Positions 1-8,269 of a stretch of 10,231 nucleotides of DNA are shown piece after piece. The stretch comes from Euperipatoides rowelli (taxonomy: Eukaryota > Onychophora > Udeonychophora > Euonychophora > Peripatopsidae). The translations under genes and the position numbers were made by a program. Below the pieces are notes generated by a model. The model saw only the letters and a program-made list of their open reading frames with translations, did not search any database and had not been told where the DNA came from. How positions within the stretch are numbered: the stretch's first letter is position 1; each line of letters begins with the position of its first letter. Location of the stretch: assembly GCA_003024985.2 (NCBI GenBank), contig PXIH01S0018071.1. One strand, 5' to 3'.

Positions 1-1524
1 TAGGCTTAAATCTTTTAGAATTAAAATAAATAAAATAGTTTGAGGAAACCTAATCATTTTTCCCATGACAATCACGTATACAGGGCAAAGAAATTATAAA
101 AAAAACAGGGTGGCTGCATTTATTTATGGGACATGAAAGAGGACAAATTTAAAGGTACGGTATTTGACTTTGAACAAAAAATTTTTTGCCTGCGACGCAT
201 TTTTTTTATGTGCAACCTACACTAAAATATATAGGGGTTCCGTTATATTTTATAAAATATAAAAGGATTCCGAGGTTAAATTTAATTGGGAAACGCTGGT
301 CTACAATAATGAAAAAAATGTATTCATGAACATCATTATGGCATACCTACAGTAGGTATCACATAATCAGTATCGTTATACATTAACTCTTATAAAATGA
401 TGTGTGTATATTTGCGCTAAGTAACAAACATATTATGTTGTAGCCTATACATTGGAGTGTTCAAATAGGTGATTAGCAAGTTCTCTGCATTGGACATTAA
501 ATTTTATTGTAAAGCATTAGTGCCTTATAAAACTATGTGCTTGTCTTTCTAAAATATTTATTTTCTCCTACTGAAAATTATTTAATCACAAAGATAAATA
601 AGGTGAACCAAACCTCGCTAGTCACAGAAATGATTCTACTTTCGGCTTTTATTTTTTTTTCACGAGCAAAGTTGAATTTGAATTAACTCATTTGGACTTA
701 AATTAACTTTTGTTCCTATTAAGTTTACAATAATAACAGAGCATAATTAGTTCCAATGCTGTGTGTGAAAATGGTTTGTAGTTCATCTGATATTTATATT
801 AAATGAAAAGTTGAAATTCTATTCAAGCAAGATTTACAAATTTAAACTTTCTACACTCAGGAGATTCAGCTTATGCTGGATTAATCTAATCTGCTTCCTA
901 TCAAATGCTTTAACCTAGGTTCTATCACAGGTAATGAATTATCTTTGGGATGATAAACTTCAAACTTTAAATAAATAAAATTTTATACTATTGAGTATCG
1001 TGAAACTAAAAATTATATATGATCTTCAAATATAAAATTTTTATAAAGATAAAGATAAATAAGGGAATTAAAATTGCAGGTCTGGAAATTTCATATTTTC
1101 TTATTTCTAGTCTTCATAAATATGTCAATTATTTAAAGGGGAAGTAAATTTTGTTTATTTCAAAAAAATTTCGTTGCCTTTATTGTTGATCTGATTAATC
1201 CAAATCCTTCAGTGAATCTTGTGACTTTATAATAAATCACATTACCCATAATTCTTATAGCCAATTTTTTTTTTTTTTTTTTAGTATAATTAACATGTAT
1301 TGTAGATTCCCTTTTAGGCCAGAGGGTTAAACTGACTATTGAAACAATGGATTATAATTAAAGTTTTTTTTTTTAAAAAAAATTTGAAGCCCTGTATATA
1401 TACAGTATATACAGCAAATACTGTGTACACAGTATGTATAAATACTTATATATAGTATATAAAATAAAGCTGTAAAATATTGCTTTTATTACTGCAAACA
1501 AAAGACAAATCGATGAAACTTTAC
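1..1524 (-). other. Intron after exon f (partial, runs off the left edge)
   Basis: There is no coding sequence that I can recognise on either strand. The stretch is AT-rich with T and A runs (about 1266-1282 and 1364-1380). It contains a perfect 20-base palindrome of TTATATTTTA and its complement at 243-262, an 8-base inverted repeat around one base at 343-359, and a cluster of TATATACAGTATATA-type palindromes at 1392-1440. The donor end is at 1524-1523. Short open frames here, such as the one over 1373-1600, are intronic read-through of exon f. Confidence 0.8.
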
Positions 1525-1572
1525 CTTTAGGTGATTCATTGGTGGGTGATTTTCTTTCTCTTGATTCCCGGG
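1525..1572 (-). CDS. unc-104: Unc-104/KIF1A exon f: short linker after the FHA domain
   Basis: This 48-base exon completes an Ala codon and then reads RESRERKSPTNESPK, leaving one base (G) before the donor AAAG|GTAAAG (GT at 1524-1523). The acceptor is GTTTGTTTATAG, with AG at 1574-1573. It corresponds to the charged, Pro/Ser-rich spacer between the FHA domain and the following VDW-containing coiled coil. In KIF1A and KIF1B the same position has a charged stretch followed by a TPxxETP-like motif, so the length and composition fit while residue identity is low. The following exon was searched for by eye on the minus strand of 1-1500 and not found, so it must lie beyond the left edge. This short exon is less certain than the others because support comes mainly from phase, splice sites and PEQAR. 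Confidence 0.82.
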
Positions 1573-1680
1573 CTATAAACAAACAAAAAAATATCATCAA
1601 ATTTTAATCCCATTTTAAATTATGCTTTATTAAATTATTCCATGTTAATCCAATATGAATTAAATGTTATGTTTACTTGC
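1573..1680 (-). other. Short GC-AG intron between exons e and f (108 bases)
   Basis: It starts with GCAAGT at 1680 and ends with TTTGTTTATAG at 1573, phase 1. The donor matches the U1-complementary consensus at every position except the T-to-C change in the GT. This is the usual compensation seen in GC-AG introns. Confidence 0.85.
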
Positions 1681-1821
1681 CTTGCTCTGGATGATTGAAT
1701 CTGAAGACATGGCTTTTACCAAGGATGACACGGGAGCCTGTCTTTAATACCACAGATTCTGTAACAGTTTTGCCATTTACGTAGCAGGTGGCACTCTCAC
1801 ATGGCGAAAGACTTACAACAC
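1681..1821 (-). CDS. unc-104: Unc-104/KIF1A exon e: FHA domain C-terminal strands, GC donor
   Basis: This 141-base exon starts after TAATTTCAG (AG at 1823-1822) and encodes the rest of the FHA domain. It holds [17 protein letters not shown], then the [20 protein letters not shown] block. YVNGK carries the Asn-Gly turn typical of FHA domains, and [10 protein letters not shown] is nearly invariant in the Unc-104/KIF1 family. The 3' end has no usable GT. The junction is CAAG|GCAAGT with GC at 1680-1679, a textbook GC-AG donor. A GT four bases further on (1676-1675) would shift the frame and hit TGA within the next exon. The GC junction instead restores Ala-Arg after PEQ, as in the family (PEQAR). 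The preceding intron is 106 bases. Confidence 0.93.
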
Positions 1822-1927
1822 CTGAAATTATGATCAGAACCCCAAAATTTAATTTATAGAATATATTAAAGAAAAATGCTAAAAAAAAGTTTTGTTTTTA
1901 TTTAAAAGTTACAGTATGTGAACTTAC
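1822..1927 (-). other. Short intron between exons d and e (106 bases)
   Basis: It runs from the donor GTAAGTT at 1927 to the acceptor AATTTCAG ending at 1822, a normal GT-AG intron with phase 1. It is AT-rich, and nothing else is seen in it. Confidence 0.9.
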
Positions 1928-2019
1928 CGTTGGTATTTTCAAAAATGCAGTGTTCATCTTTGATATGAGATCCACTTAACTGGATATCTTGGGTTTCCTT
2001 AGCATCAGGCCTCCCAACC
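1928..2019 (-). CDS. unc-104: Unc-104/KIF1A exon d: FHA domain core with VGR motif
   Basis: This 92-base exon completes the Arg codon and gives [20 protein letters not shown], then [10 protein letters not shown]. The VGR motif and the IKDEHCIF strand are FHA hallmarks. KIF1B has a very similar stretch. Where classical FHA domains carry Ser in the S-x-x-H motif, this protein has Lys (K-D-E-H), as family members I recall do too, so loss of phosphothreonine binding cannot be called a local defect. The acceptor is a run of T, CCGTTTAAG, with AG at 2021-2020, and the donor is ACG|GTAAGTT, with GT at 1927-1926. The 5' part of this exon and its acceptor are duplicated in tandem just upstream in the transcript (2138-2291). 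Using the copied acceptor would extend the exon in frame by 153 bases. Confidence 0.93.
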
Positions 2020-2291
2020 CTTAAACGGAAAAAAAAAAAGTAAAACATTATGTCATACAGACAAAAAAATTTATTTAACACTATAACACTGATGTACTGT
2101 ATGTCAATTTGCAAGTTTTGTAATATATACAGTATATATATCTTGGGTTTCCTTAGCATTAGCCTCCCAACCCTTAAACGGGGAAAAAAGTAAAAAATTA
2201 TGTCATACAGACAAAAAAAAATTATTTAACCCTATAACACTGATGTACTGTATGTCAATTTGCAAGTTTTGTAATATATACAGTATCTATA
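1984..2291. repeat. Tandem duplication (about 153-base unit) copying a splice acceptor and exon start
   Basis: Unit one is about 1984-2137 and unit two about 2138-2291. The copies share ATATCTTGGGTTTCCTTAGC, CTCCCAACCCTTAAACGG, TATGTCATACAGACAAAAAA, and the stretch from TATAACACTGATGTACTG to TTTTGTAATATATACAGTAT. They differ by a handful of substitutions, A-run length changes, and a one-base loss (catcaggcc versus cattagcc). The offset is 154 bases at the start, 153 at the copied acceptor and 151 near the end. Unit one covers the first 36 bases or so of exon d, its 3' splice site and pyrimidine tract. Unit two is a copy lying wholly in the intron. The high identity points to a fairly recent event. 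Confidence 0.93.
2172..2174 (-). promoter_or_regulatory. Copied 3' splice site, in frame with exon d
   Basis: In the duplicated unit the minus strand reads a T-rich tract, CCCCGTTTAAG, then GGTTGGGAGG, the same layout as the true acceptor. The AG is at 2174-2173, so an exon from here would begin at 2172, exactly 153 bases (51 codons) before the regular start at 2019. The interval has no stop in the exon d frame. It would encode a second VGR followed by a Leu/Ile/Tyr/Phe-rich stretch that differs from the real exon because of the one-base loss. Whether it is ever used cannot be told from sequence. Confidence 0.5.
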
Positions 2292-2442
2292 TATTATTAC
2301 GTGAAGGGAAAACTTTGGATCCCTTTTTAAGCATATTGGGCGCACGGAGGAGTGAGATTTGGCAGAGTTAAAGTTTATATGGAGAGGGAGTGCAATGATC
2401 TAAAATTTAGATATAAAATTAAAACATTCATTGTTTAGTGTT

Positions 2443-2505
2443 GTGGCGGCTTTTTACAAAGGAGTGGCGGCTTTTTACAGAGGAGTGGAGGCTTTTTACA
2501 AAGGA
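2443..2505. repeat. Three tandem copies of a 21-base unit
   Basis: The unit is GTGGCGGCTTTTTACAAAGG plus A, in copies at 2443-2463, 2464-2484 and 2485-2505. Copy two has one change (CAAAGG to CAGAGG) and copy three one (GCGGC to GAGGC). Because 21 is a multiple of three, a plus-strand frame over it reads VAAFYKG-like heptapeptides, but that frame has only a TTG start and no other support. I treat it as a minisatellite. Confidence 0.9.
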
Positions 2506-4214
2506 AATTTTCTTATTGGTCGAATTTCGACCAACGCTGGATTACTAGTATATATTATTATCTGTGCATCAAAGTATAATAGAATGACTGGTAAGGTGAG
2601 GGCTTATCCCATAAATTAAAACTAGACAGGGAGAATTAAAAATTGCTTCTTTAAGCAGTCGTTTTGCTACATGATTTTTCTAGTGAAATGACTAATTATT
2701 TAGGTGAGCTCTGGTTCCTAAAGTTTTCTTAGTTAAATTTATTAAAATCAGAAGGGTTCTCCACTTCTTGTTTCTAGTCTAAAAGATATGAATTGATCAA
2801 AGAAAGTTAAATCATGAGATTGAATTTAATATAATTTATTGTCACTAAATAAAGCTTAGTAATGTACCTTGCACAGATCAAATATACAAATAATATGTCT
2901 AATGATATACAGTACCTTGCACAAAATATTCAAATAGCAATAAATTGTATGAATTACATATTGTAAATATAAGATATGGCACTAGGAGGAACTGCATTTA
3001 TATTGATAGTACTTAGTTAAAATAATATATGAATTTGTAAAATAAGGGTAAGATTACCCAAGTTATAGTTGTCAAGCAGATGACTACCAAAGATTCAGGT
3101 GTGTTTAAGTTGCCACAGCTGTGGGATCAGAAACCAAGAACATAAGTTGGTAATTTACTGGTGGATCTGGATATGACCTCAATTTAAAGTCTTATATGAT
3201 TTTGATGTGCAAGCCAAGATTCAAGATGCTCCAATGGACCTAGTTTTAATACAATGGGATTATCAGCTATAGTCCAAAAGAGTAAAGACTCTTCATCCAG
3301 GCATCCATTATTTCACAGAATTCCTTTTTGGTCCACTCTTGGTATGAGCCCCTCCTCTAGGAATATACCAGAAGTAATATATTTGTTTTATCAGAATTTT
3401 GTATTACAATGGTTTAATGTTTCAATCTTCAGGTTAAAATCTCTTTTTTGAAAGTTCTCTTTTTAATATTTATTAAGCGTGTTCATATTTGATAATTCTA
3501 CTTCAATAATAAGGTTTTACTTCTCCATTTGATTTCTTTGAACAGATTTTCGTGGGTAGATTAGTATTTGAGTAGGGCTGCGGCCATAAAGTACTCAAAA
3601 GACACCAGACTCGCACTTTTGCGGTTTAAAAGAATCCAAGTTTATTGACTCACGGTTTAAAGTGCTCCATATTTGCACCAAATGTGCAACAAGAGGAGGA
3701 GTACACCAACACCCCTACACCAAAAAAGGAATGCAGTGTAAAAATATGTTGGCCAATTTAGAATATTGTTGTTTTTCTTATGCTTTTTTTAGCGATGACT
3801 TCGCTGTTGTAAATCTGCATGCCAGTAATTGTTTAATTAATATTGATTTTAGGCAAATATCCACTGGCTACTAAACTAATATATTTTTTCATTTTTTTTA
3901 GGCACTTCATCTGCAAGCACACTTAATGGTAGCGATTCTAATTCCTTCACAGAAGGGGTAATTAGCACATATTCGTGGAGTGGCAACTTATAGTATAATC
4001 TACTTACTCCGTAAGCTAATATTATATTTAAATTTTGCTAGTATGCTATTAATAATGGAGGAATGATCAACATTTCCTCTAAGGGCTTGTAAATAGTGGC
4101 CATAGTTGCTTTTAAAAAAGCGGTTTTAAAGTACACCCAAAACGATTAAAGCTTTCAGTGCACAAGAAGTGCCCTCTTAAAAAGTATAGTGTACTTTTCG
4201 ACCACAGCCTTGGA
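2506..4214. other. Intronic stretch with no clear gene
   Basis: It is AT-rich, with a somewhat less AT-biased part at about 3090-3330 and 3560-3720 that may be old mobile-element remains. A partial repeat built on GTACCTTGCACA occurs at 2864 and again 48 bases later. A 25-codon frame at 3195-3272 faintly recalls a hAT-type transposase and is discussed as a finding. Plus-strand frames at 3254-3451 and 3662-3874 have no recognised family. Confidence 0.6.
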
Positions 4215-4246
4215 GTGAATTCGCGAACTGGTTCTGAACCAGTTCT
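4215..4246 (+). repeat. Left terminal inverted repeat
   Basis: The repeat opens GTGAATTCGCGAACTGGTTC. From 4225 to 4245 it holds a palindrome of two 10-base arms around one T. It pairs with 6092-6123 on the opposite strand with three mismatches. Confidence 0.6.
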
Positions 4247-5038
4247 AAGAACTTATACAGAATGTCAACTACAACCGGAATTATTTCTTTCACGAACACG
4301 CAAGAAATACGTTCTAGTTCTAGCAGAAGTATTTATTTAATTTAAATAGCACTTTACAATGACAAAAGCTATTACAGTAAGTGATTGACATATAAATACT
4401 TAATAATTGATGAATCATAAGAAAAATGGTTTATTAGTAGTAGGCTATATACAAAATCATAAACAAATTTAATTATACAGAAAAATTAAAAAAAAAAAAA
4501 TGTCGCACTTTGTTTATGCCAAATATTTAAAAAAACAAAACAAAAGCAATTCATTTTAGATGATAGCTAAGATGAGATAGTTAATGAAAATAGACAGAGA
4601 AAAACCAGACTATATTTTGAGTGTATAATATTCAATTACAATTATAACTATTTCAAAAACTTTTTTTTTTTTTGTAAAGAGGAATTGCACCTCTTTAATA
4701 TGATACATGGAACATTATAAACAAGCAAATAAAAATTAATAATCAGTAATTTTACAGCCGAACACAATTTAAAAATCTACTGAGGAAATTATATTCTCTC
4801 ACTTTTGTTGGAATCGAAGGAAGAACCTTGCAGTGAATGGATTAAAAAAAAAATTCTAACAACATAACCCTTTGGCTGACGCCAGGAATTGTGTTGAAAG
4901 ATTTAGGTCAATTTCCAATCAGTTTAATGCATCTATAGCCATGGTATCGTAGGCTATATAAAGGCATAGATAGATACATAAAATTATGAAATACAATGGC
5001 CATTAACATTAACCACTAATAACAGCTAACCTATAGCT

Positions 5039-5081
5039 GCAAAATTTTAAGTATTTATGTATTTATTTATTTATTTATTAT
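5039..5081. repeat. TTTA microsatellite
   Basis: A run of TATTTATG/TATTTATT-type tetranucleotides ends at about 5080. It is simple sequence inside the putative transposon. Confidence 0.8.
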
Positions 5082-5122
5082 AGTAGCGGGACTTTCACAC
5101 AATCGGTGTTGTTCTAGATTCC

Positions 5123-5191
5123 TTATTAGTCTACCTGATAACCTAGCCACAGCCACTTCAAGAAGTGCTAGATTATCAGGTAGACTAATAA
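5123..5191. repeat. Inverted repeat, 25-base arms with one mismatch
   Basis: The arm at 5123-5147 and the arm at 5167-5191 are reverse complements except for one position. The left arm holds ATTAGTCTACCTGATAA and the right arm TTATCAGGTAGACTAAT. The loop contains a second small palindrome, CACTTC-AA-GAAGTG. It lies near the middle of the putative transposon interior. It could be a miniature element's ends, part of the host element, or a hairpin RNA, and sequence alone does not decide. Confidence 0.85.
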
Positions 5192-5732
5192 TAATGGCTA
5201 TAAAAAAATATTTGAAATTTTTAATCATTAAAAAATTAAATAAATGTCACTTTTTATTGCATTTTTTTAAGGAGTTATTAGAGCATTTGACAGGACACTT
5301 GCAAATAAAGGGCCCATATGCTCCCGCATATGCTGTATAAATAAAAAATGTGTCAGTAATGCTAGTGAATTCTAAAAAAAAAAATGTGTTTGTTAACAAA
5401 TGTATTTGCATTATTATGTTGTTTCATTTCAAGAAAGATCTGAAAATCAGCGGCAGCAGCAATACACGTGTGATTTTGCCTTGTTTAAAAAAAAAAAAGG
5501 TTTAATATTAAAGAGGTGAAATTCTTCTCCTCTTATTTTTCATGTTATCCCAGTATTAAGGCAAAGACTTTAATACAATTAGGCTACTACTATCAAAACA
5601 GACAACTAAACATGCCGGAAAAAAAAATAGTTAATAGCGAATTGAAGAAATCCTGATCGATCATGAGGCATTATTTTAAATTCAGATAAGATGGTATTAA
5701 ACTTTTCTAAAAAAAGATGTAAAGTATATAAA

Positions 5733-5810
5733 ACAAAATAAATAAATAAATAAATAAGTTTTATTTAAATAAACTCTAATTATTTATTTAAAAATAAATA
5801 AATAATTATA
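5733..5810. repeat. AAAT microsatellite and nearby 14-base inverted repeat
   Basis: A run of AAAT repeats lies at about 5735-5757. It is followed by arms TAATTATTTATTTA (5777-5790) and its complement (5795-5808) around four A bases. The composition is low enough in complexity that the inverted repeat may just reflect the repeat type. Confidence 0.75.
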
Positions 5811-6091
5811 CTTTTTTTCAATATTTCTTTTAATTTTACGAGACATGGTAAAATCTGCCTTAAAGTTAAAAACTCTTAACACAGCGAACAGCCCGTTAAC
5901 TAAAAAGTCACTCATTTATATAAGCCTCTGGATTAAATCTTTTAAATTATTTTATTCAACGTTTATGCCATTTTAAAGTTCTAGTAGTTCCTGCTTAGAA
6001 AGCAGAACCGTTAGAACCTGGTTCTGAGGACCTGGATGCAAACACTCGAGAACTGCTTTCGTGAACAGGTTAGAACTTGGTTCTTTAGTTC

Positions 6092-6123
6092 AGAACTGGT
6101 TCAGAACCATTTCGCGAATACGC
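6092..6123 (-). repeat. Right terminal inverted repeat
   Basis: Read on the minus strand it opens GCGTATTCGCGAAATGGTTC, matching the left copy at 29 of 32 positions. GTTCT/AGAAC pentamers are dense just inside it (5975-6091). Confidence 0.6.
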
Positions 6124-7330
6124 TTTAAGTCTTCGAGTTTCACATGTTTGACAATTCGTTGAAGATGCCATCTATACTCGGTTTTTAGCATTTCTATTTT
6201 GGAATTGGAAAAACAATTATTTTACAGTTTATAATGTTCTTTCCTTTGCCATTTTAATTCCATTACTTATTCAGCCATTAATGTTTTATTTCCATTAATT
6301 TATATAGGCCAACCCTAGTGCCATACAGTACAGTATATAGGCTGTGTCTTATTTACAAATATTACTAACCTCTATCTTTAGAATATTGTATTTTGATATA
6401 TCATAATAGTTTTCCACAGCACAGTATACACATACACATTCGAAGGTATTAACACTAGCAAGATATATTTATATGATGATGGTAGAGTCAATACAATACT
6501 CTAATATTTAAAATATTTGCTTGTTGAGTTTTAATAATACTGTGTTTTGGTTTTTCTGTTGTGACCTTATTCATAGTAAGTAGCCTACATTTAGGATGGA
6601 GCTCTTATCTTATTATAAAAATAATCAAATCTATAACAATCTTTTATTTCATTGTTATAGATTTGATTACATTGGCAAGATCTTTGCACTTTAAATGTAA
6701 TTATCAGCCTCCATTTTTATTTTTTCAAGATAATTTTTCTCATATGAAGAATTTCTTTATTGCAAAGATAAAATGCGGAGAACCGCAATATATAATCCAT
6801 TATTAAGTTAACTATTACAGAAACCAGTATTGACTGTGACGACTTATGCTGTTCAGTAAATGTGAGGCAGTTATGAAGCAAATGTCAATGGAAATAATTT
6901 TACTCAGAACTCTATTCCTAGTGTAAAGGCTAAATCAGCAATAAATTTTTATCTTGCAAATAATCCCGTTATTAATTCTTTAAAAAAATATGGTTATGAA
7001 GAGAACAGTGACTGAAAGCCAATGCTTACAGTTGAACCTGGAAGGACTCACTTTGCATATTATCATACAACACACATGAATTTAATCAGTGTGTCACATG
7101 TACAGTAGTGAACTGAAGATATTTCCTCTTTCTTCATGCTCTGAAAATGTATCACAATAAGAAAAAAACGATCAACAGCAAAGACATAACTGCATGTCCG
7201 GCATGCGCCCAGAGAACTTTTTTTTTCTTCCAGCTACGACAAATTTTTAATTCTTCTGTTTAAAAATGCAGATAAATTTTATTTAATAAGTATTCTCGCA
7301 AACAAGTGCTGTTTTTCATGTGATATGAGA
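6124..7330. other. Intronic stretch with no gene seen
   Basis: It is AT-rich and holds the hairpin at 6622-6669 and a CAGTACAGTATATAG palindrome at about 6326-6340. The 81-codon plus-strand frame at 6561-6806 runs straight through the hairpin, is Phe/Ile-rich and matches no family I know. Confidence 0.7.
6622..6669. repeat. Perfect 19-bp hairpin with a 10-base loop
   Basis: The left arm TAATCAAATCTATAACAAT (6622-6640) and its exact complement (6651-6669) flank the loop CTTTTATTTC. The arms are perfect, with no wobble. The flanks do not extend the pairing. Confidence 0.9.
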
Positions 7331-7786
7331 GAAGAAAGAAAACCAAACAAATTACAATGCGCTCTTTCCAATAAGATGTTTATGATAAAACCAATAAGAA
7401 ATGTCGAGAAAACATGGTATCTTTCACAATATACATTATTCTTCGGGACATTGCTTTCCAAATGCATTTCTTTGGCTTAAATACTGTCATAAATTTAATA
7501 TTAATTGTATGCCCGTTAATTTATTTAAAACTGGTTTATAGCGTTGAATAAACTTTATCTATCGCCATAAACCAATTTTAAATCAGAAATTAATGGGCAT
7601 ACAATTAATATCATTAAATTTATGACAGTGTTTAAGCCAAAGAAATGTATTTTGAAAGCAATGTCCTGAAGAACAATTACTGTATATTGTGAAAGATATG
7701 CTATCTCAACATTTTTTATTGGTTTTATCAATAAACATCTTTTTAACGGAAAGAGTGTGCTGTAATCTGCTTGTTTTTCTTTCTTC
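7331..7786. repeat. Long foldback (inverted repeat) with arms over 200 bases
   Basis: The left arm at about 7331-7543 and the right arm at about 7563-7786 are imperfect reverse complements separated by about 19 bases. Shared blocks include CATTTCTTTGGCTTAAA, CTGTCATAAATTTAAT, ATTAATTGTATGCCC, GGACATTGCTTTC, TATCTTTCACAATATACA and AAGATGTTTAT, in matching order from centre to ends. The arms differ by scattered substitutions and small indels and look more than about 80% alike. It resembles a foldback or palindromic miniature transposon, or an inverted duplication. Transcripts of either strand would fold into long double-stranded RNA. The minus-strand frame at 7279-7467 is a by-product of the left arm. 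Confidence 0.93.
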
Positions 7787-8269
7787 CCTAAATTTTATTT
7801 CTTTAGAATTGTCATAAAAAAATATATACTGTATATACAACAAAAAAAAAACCTCAAAATTTTATTCCTTTGTAAATTCTTTATCTGCCACATTATTAAA
7901 ATAATAATGGCAAATAATGTTTCCCAGTATTTAATGTAAATACATCATGTAATTAAATAAAATGCAATAATAGTGTGTCCTGTAGAAATTGACAAAAAAT
8001 ATAAAATGTGATTTCCCCTTTGACTGAGGGTGGAGGGTTAAGTTAACAAATCAAAGAATCAAGGTAAAACATGATAACCAATTTTTCATAACATGTTATA
8101 AGGTTTCATTAAAAATTGTTTTTCTGGGCCATTGAAAAAACAACTATTTTTTATGCCATGCTATACTAAGAATAATCATTTGAGAAAGTTAATAAATACA
8201 TTTCAATATAAACTTATTTTAAATAAATATCTGAAATTAACGATTTAACCAAATCAATAATTTTCTCAC
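7787..8269. other. Intronic stretch near the donor of the large intron
   Basis: No gene is seen. It contains a TATATACTGTATATAC palindrome (about 7823-7838), a bulged hairpin at 7886-7912 (TGCCA-C-ATTATTA with TAATAATGGCA), and otherwise plain AT-rich sequence. Confidence 0.75.

Larger units (their letters stand above)
4215..6123. mobile_element. Probable non-autonomous DNA transposon with 32-base terminal inverted repeats
   Basis: The 32 bases at 4215-4246 and the reverse complement of 6092-6123 agree at 29 positions. Both contain ATTCGCGAA followed by TGGTTCTGAACCAGTTCT. Inside both ends lie clusters of the pentamer GTTCT or its complement AGAAC, about five in 4230-4325 and nine in 5975-6120. 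Subterminal repeats of this kind are common in hAT and some other cut-and-paste elements. The 1.9 kb interior is AT-rich and encodes nothing recognisable. No target-site duplication is visible flanking the repeats, so superfamily and exact ends are open. A chance pair is unlikely at this length, though the palindromic parts of the motif (TTCGCGAA, and GAACTGGTTC with its complement) make it easier. Confidence 0.5.
2020..8269 (-). other. Large intron between exons c and d (6250 bases), rich in repeats
   Basis: The donor is GTGAGA at 8269 and the acceptor TTTAAG ends at 2020. The join restores the family sequence GLTR-VGR across an Arg codon, so the two ends belong together. Inside are a tandem duplication beside the acceptor, a 21-base triple repeat, a probable terminal-inverted-repeat element, several hairpins and a long foldback, all listed separately. 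Open frames of 60-80 codons in this stretch show no recognisable protein family and mostly begin at non-ATG codons or within low-complexity sequence. No nested gene could be supported. Confidence 0.88.

Noticed and set aside
1-1500. Search for the next exon (VDW-containing coiled coil)
   Set aside because: No stretch with splice sites and the expected motif was found on the minus strand.
1676-1680. GT at 1676-1675 as the donor of exon e
   Set aside because: It shifts the next exon into a frame with an early TGA and loses the PEQAR junction. The GC donor fits both frame and family.
2431-2619. Plus-strand frame of 62 codons over the 21-base repeats
   Set aside because: It starts at TTG, depends on the repeat for its length and shows no other coding signal inside a minus-strand intron.
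3254-3451. 65-codon plus-strand frame
   Set aside because: No recognisable family, and its frame differs from that of the weak hAT-like stretch at 3195-3272. Probably chance.
3560-3720. GC-richer patch suspected to be a long terminal repeat or SINE
   Set aside because: No matching second copy, no tRNA-like A and B boxes and no terminal TG...CA pair with a partner could be found in the window.
3662-3874. 70-codon plus-strand frame with several Cys and His residues
   Set aside because: The Cys/His spacing does not form a zinc-finger pattern and the composition drifts to plain AT-rich sequence. It might be mobile-element debris, but no family could be named.
6561-6806. 81-codon plus-strand frame
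   Set aside because: Phe/Ile-rich translation of AT-rich sequence that runs through a perfect hairpin. No motif.
7279-7467. 62-codon minus-strand frame in the foldback
   Set aside because: It is confined to one arm of the inverted repeat, and the other arm carries indels that would break the same frame. No known family.
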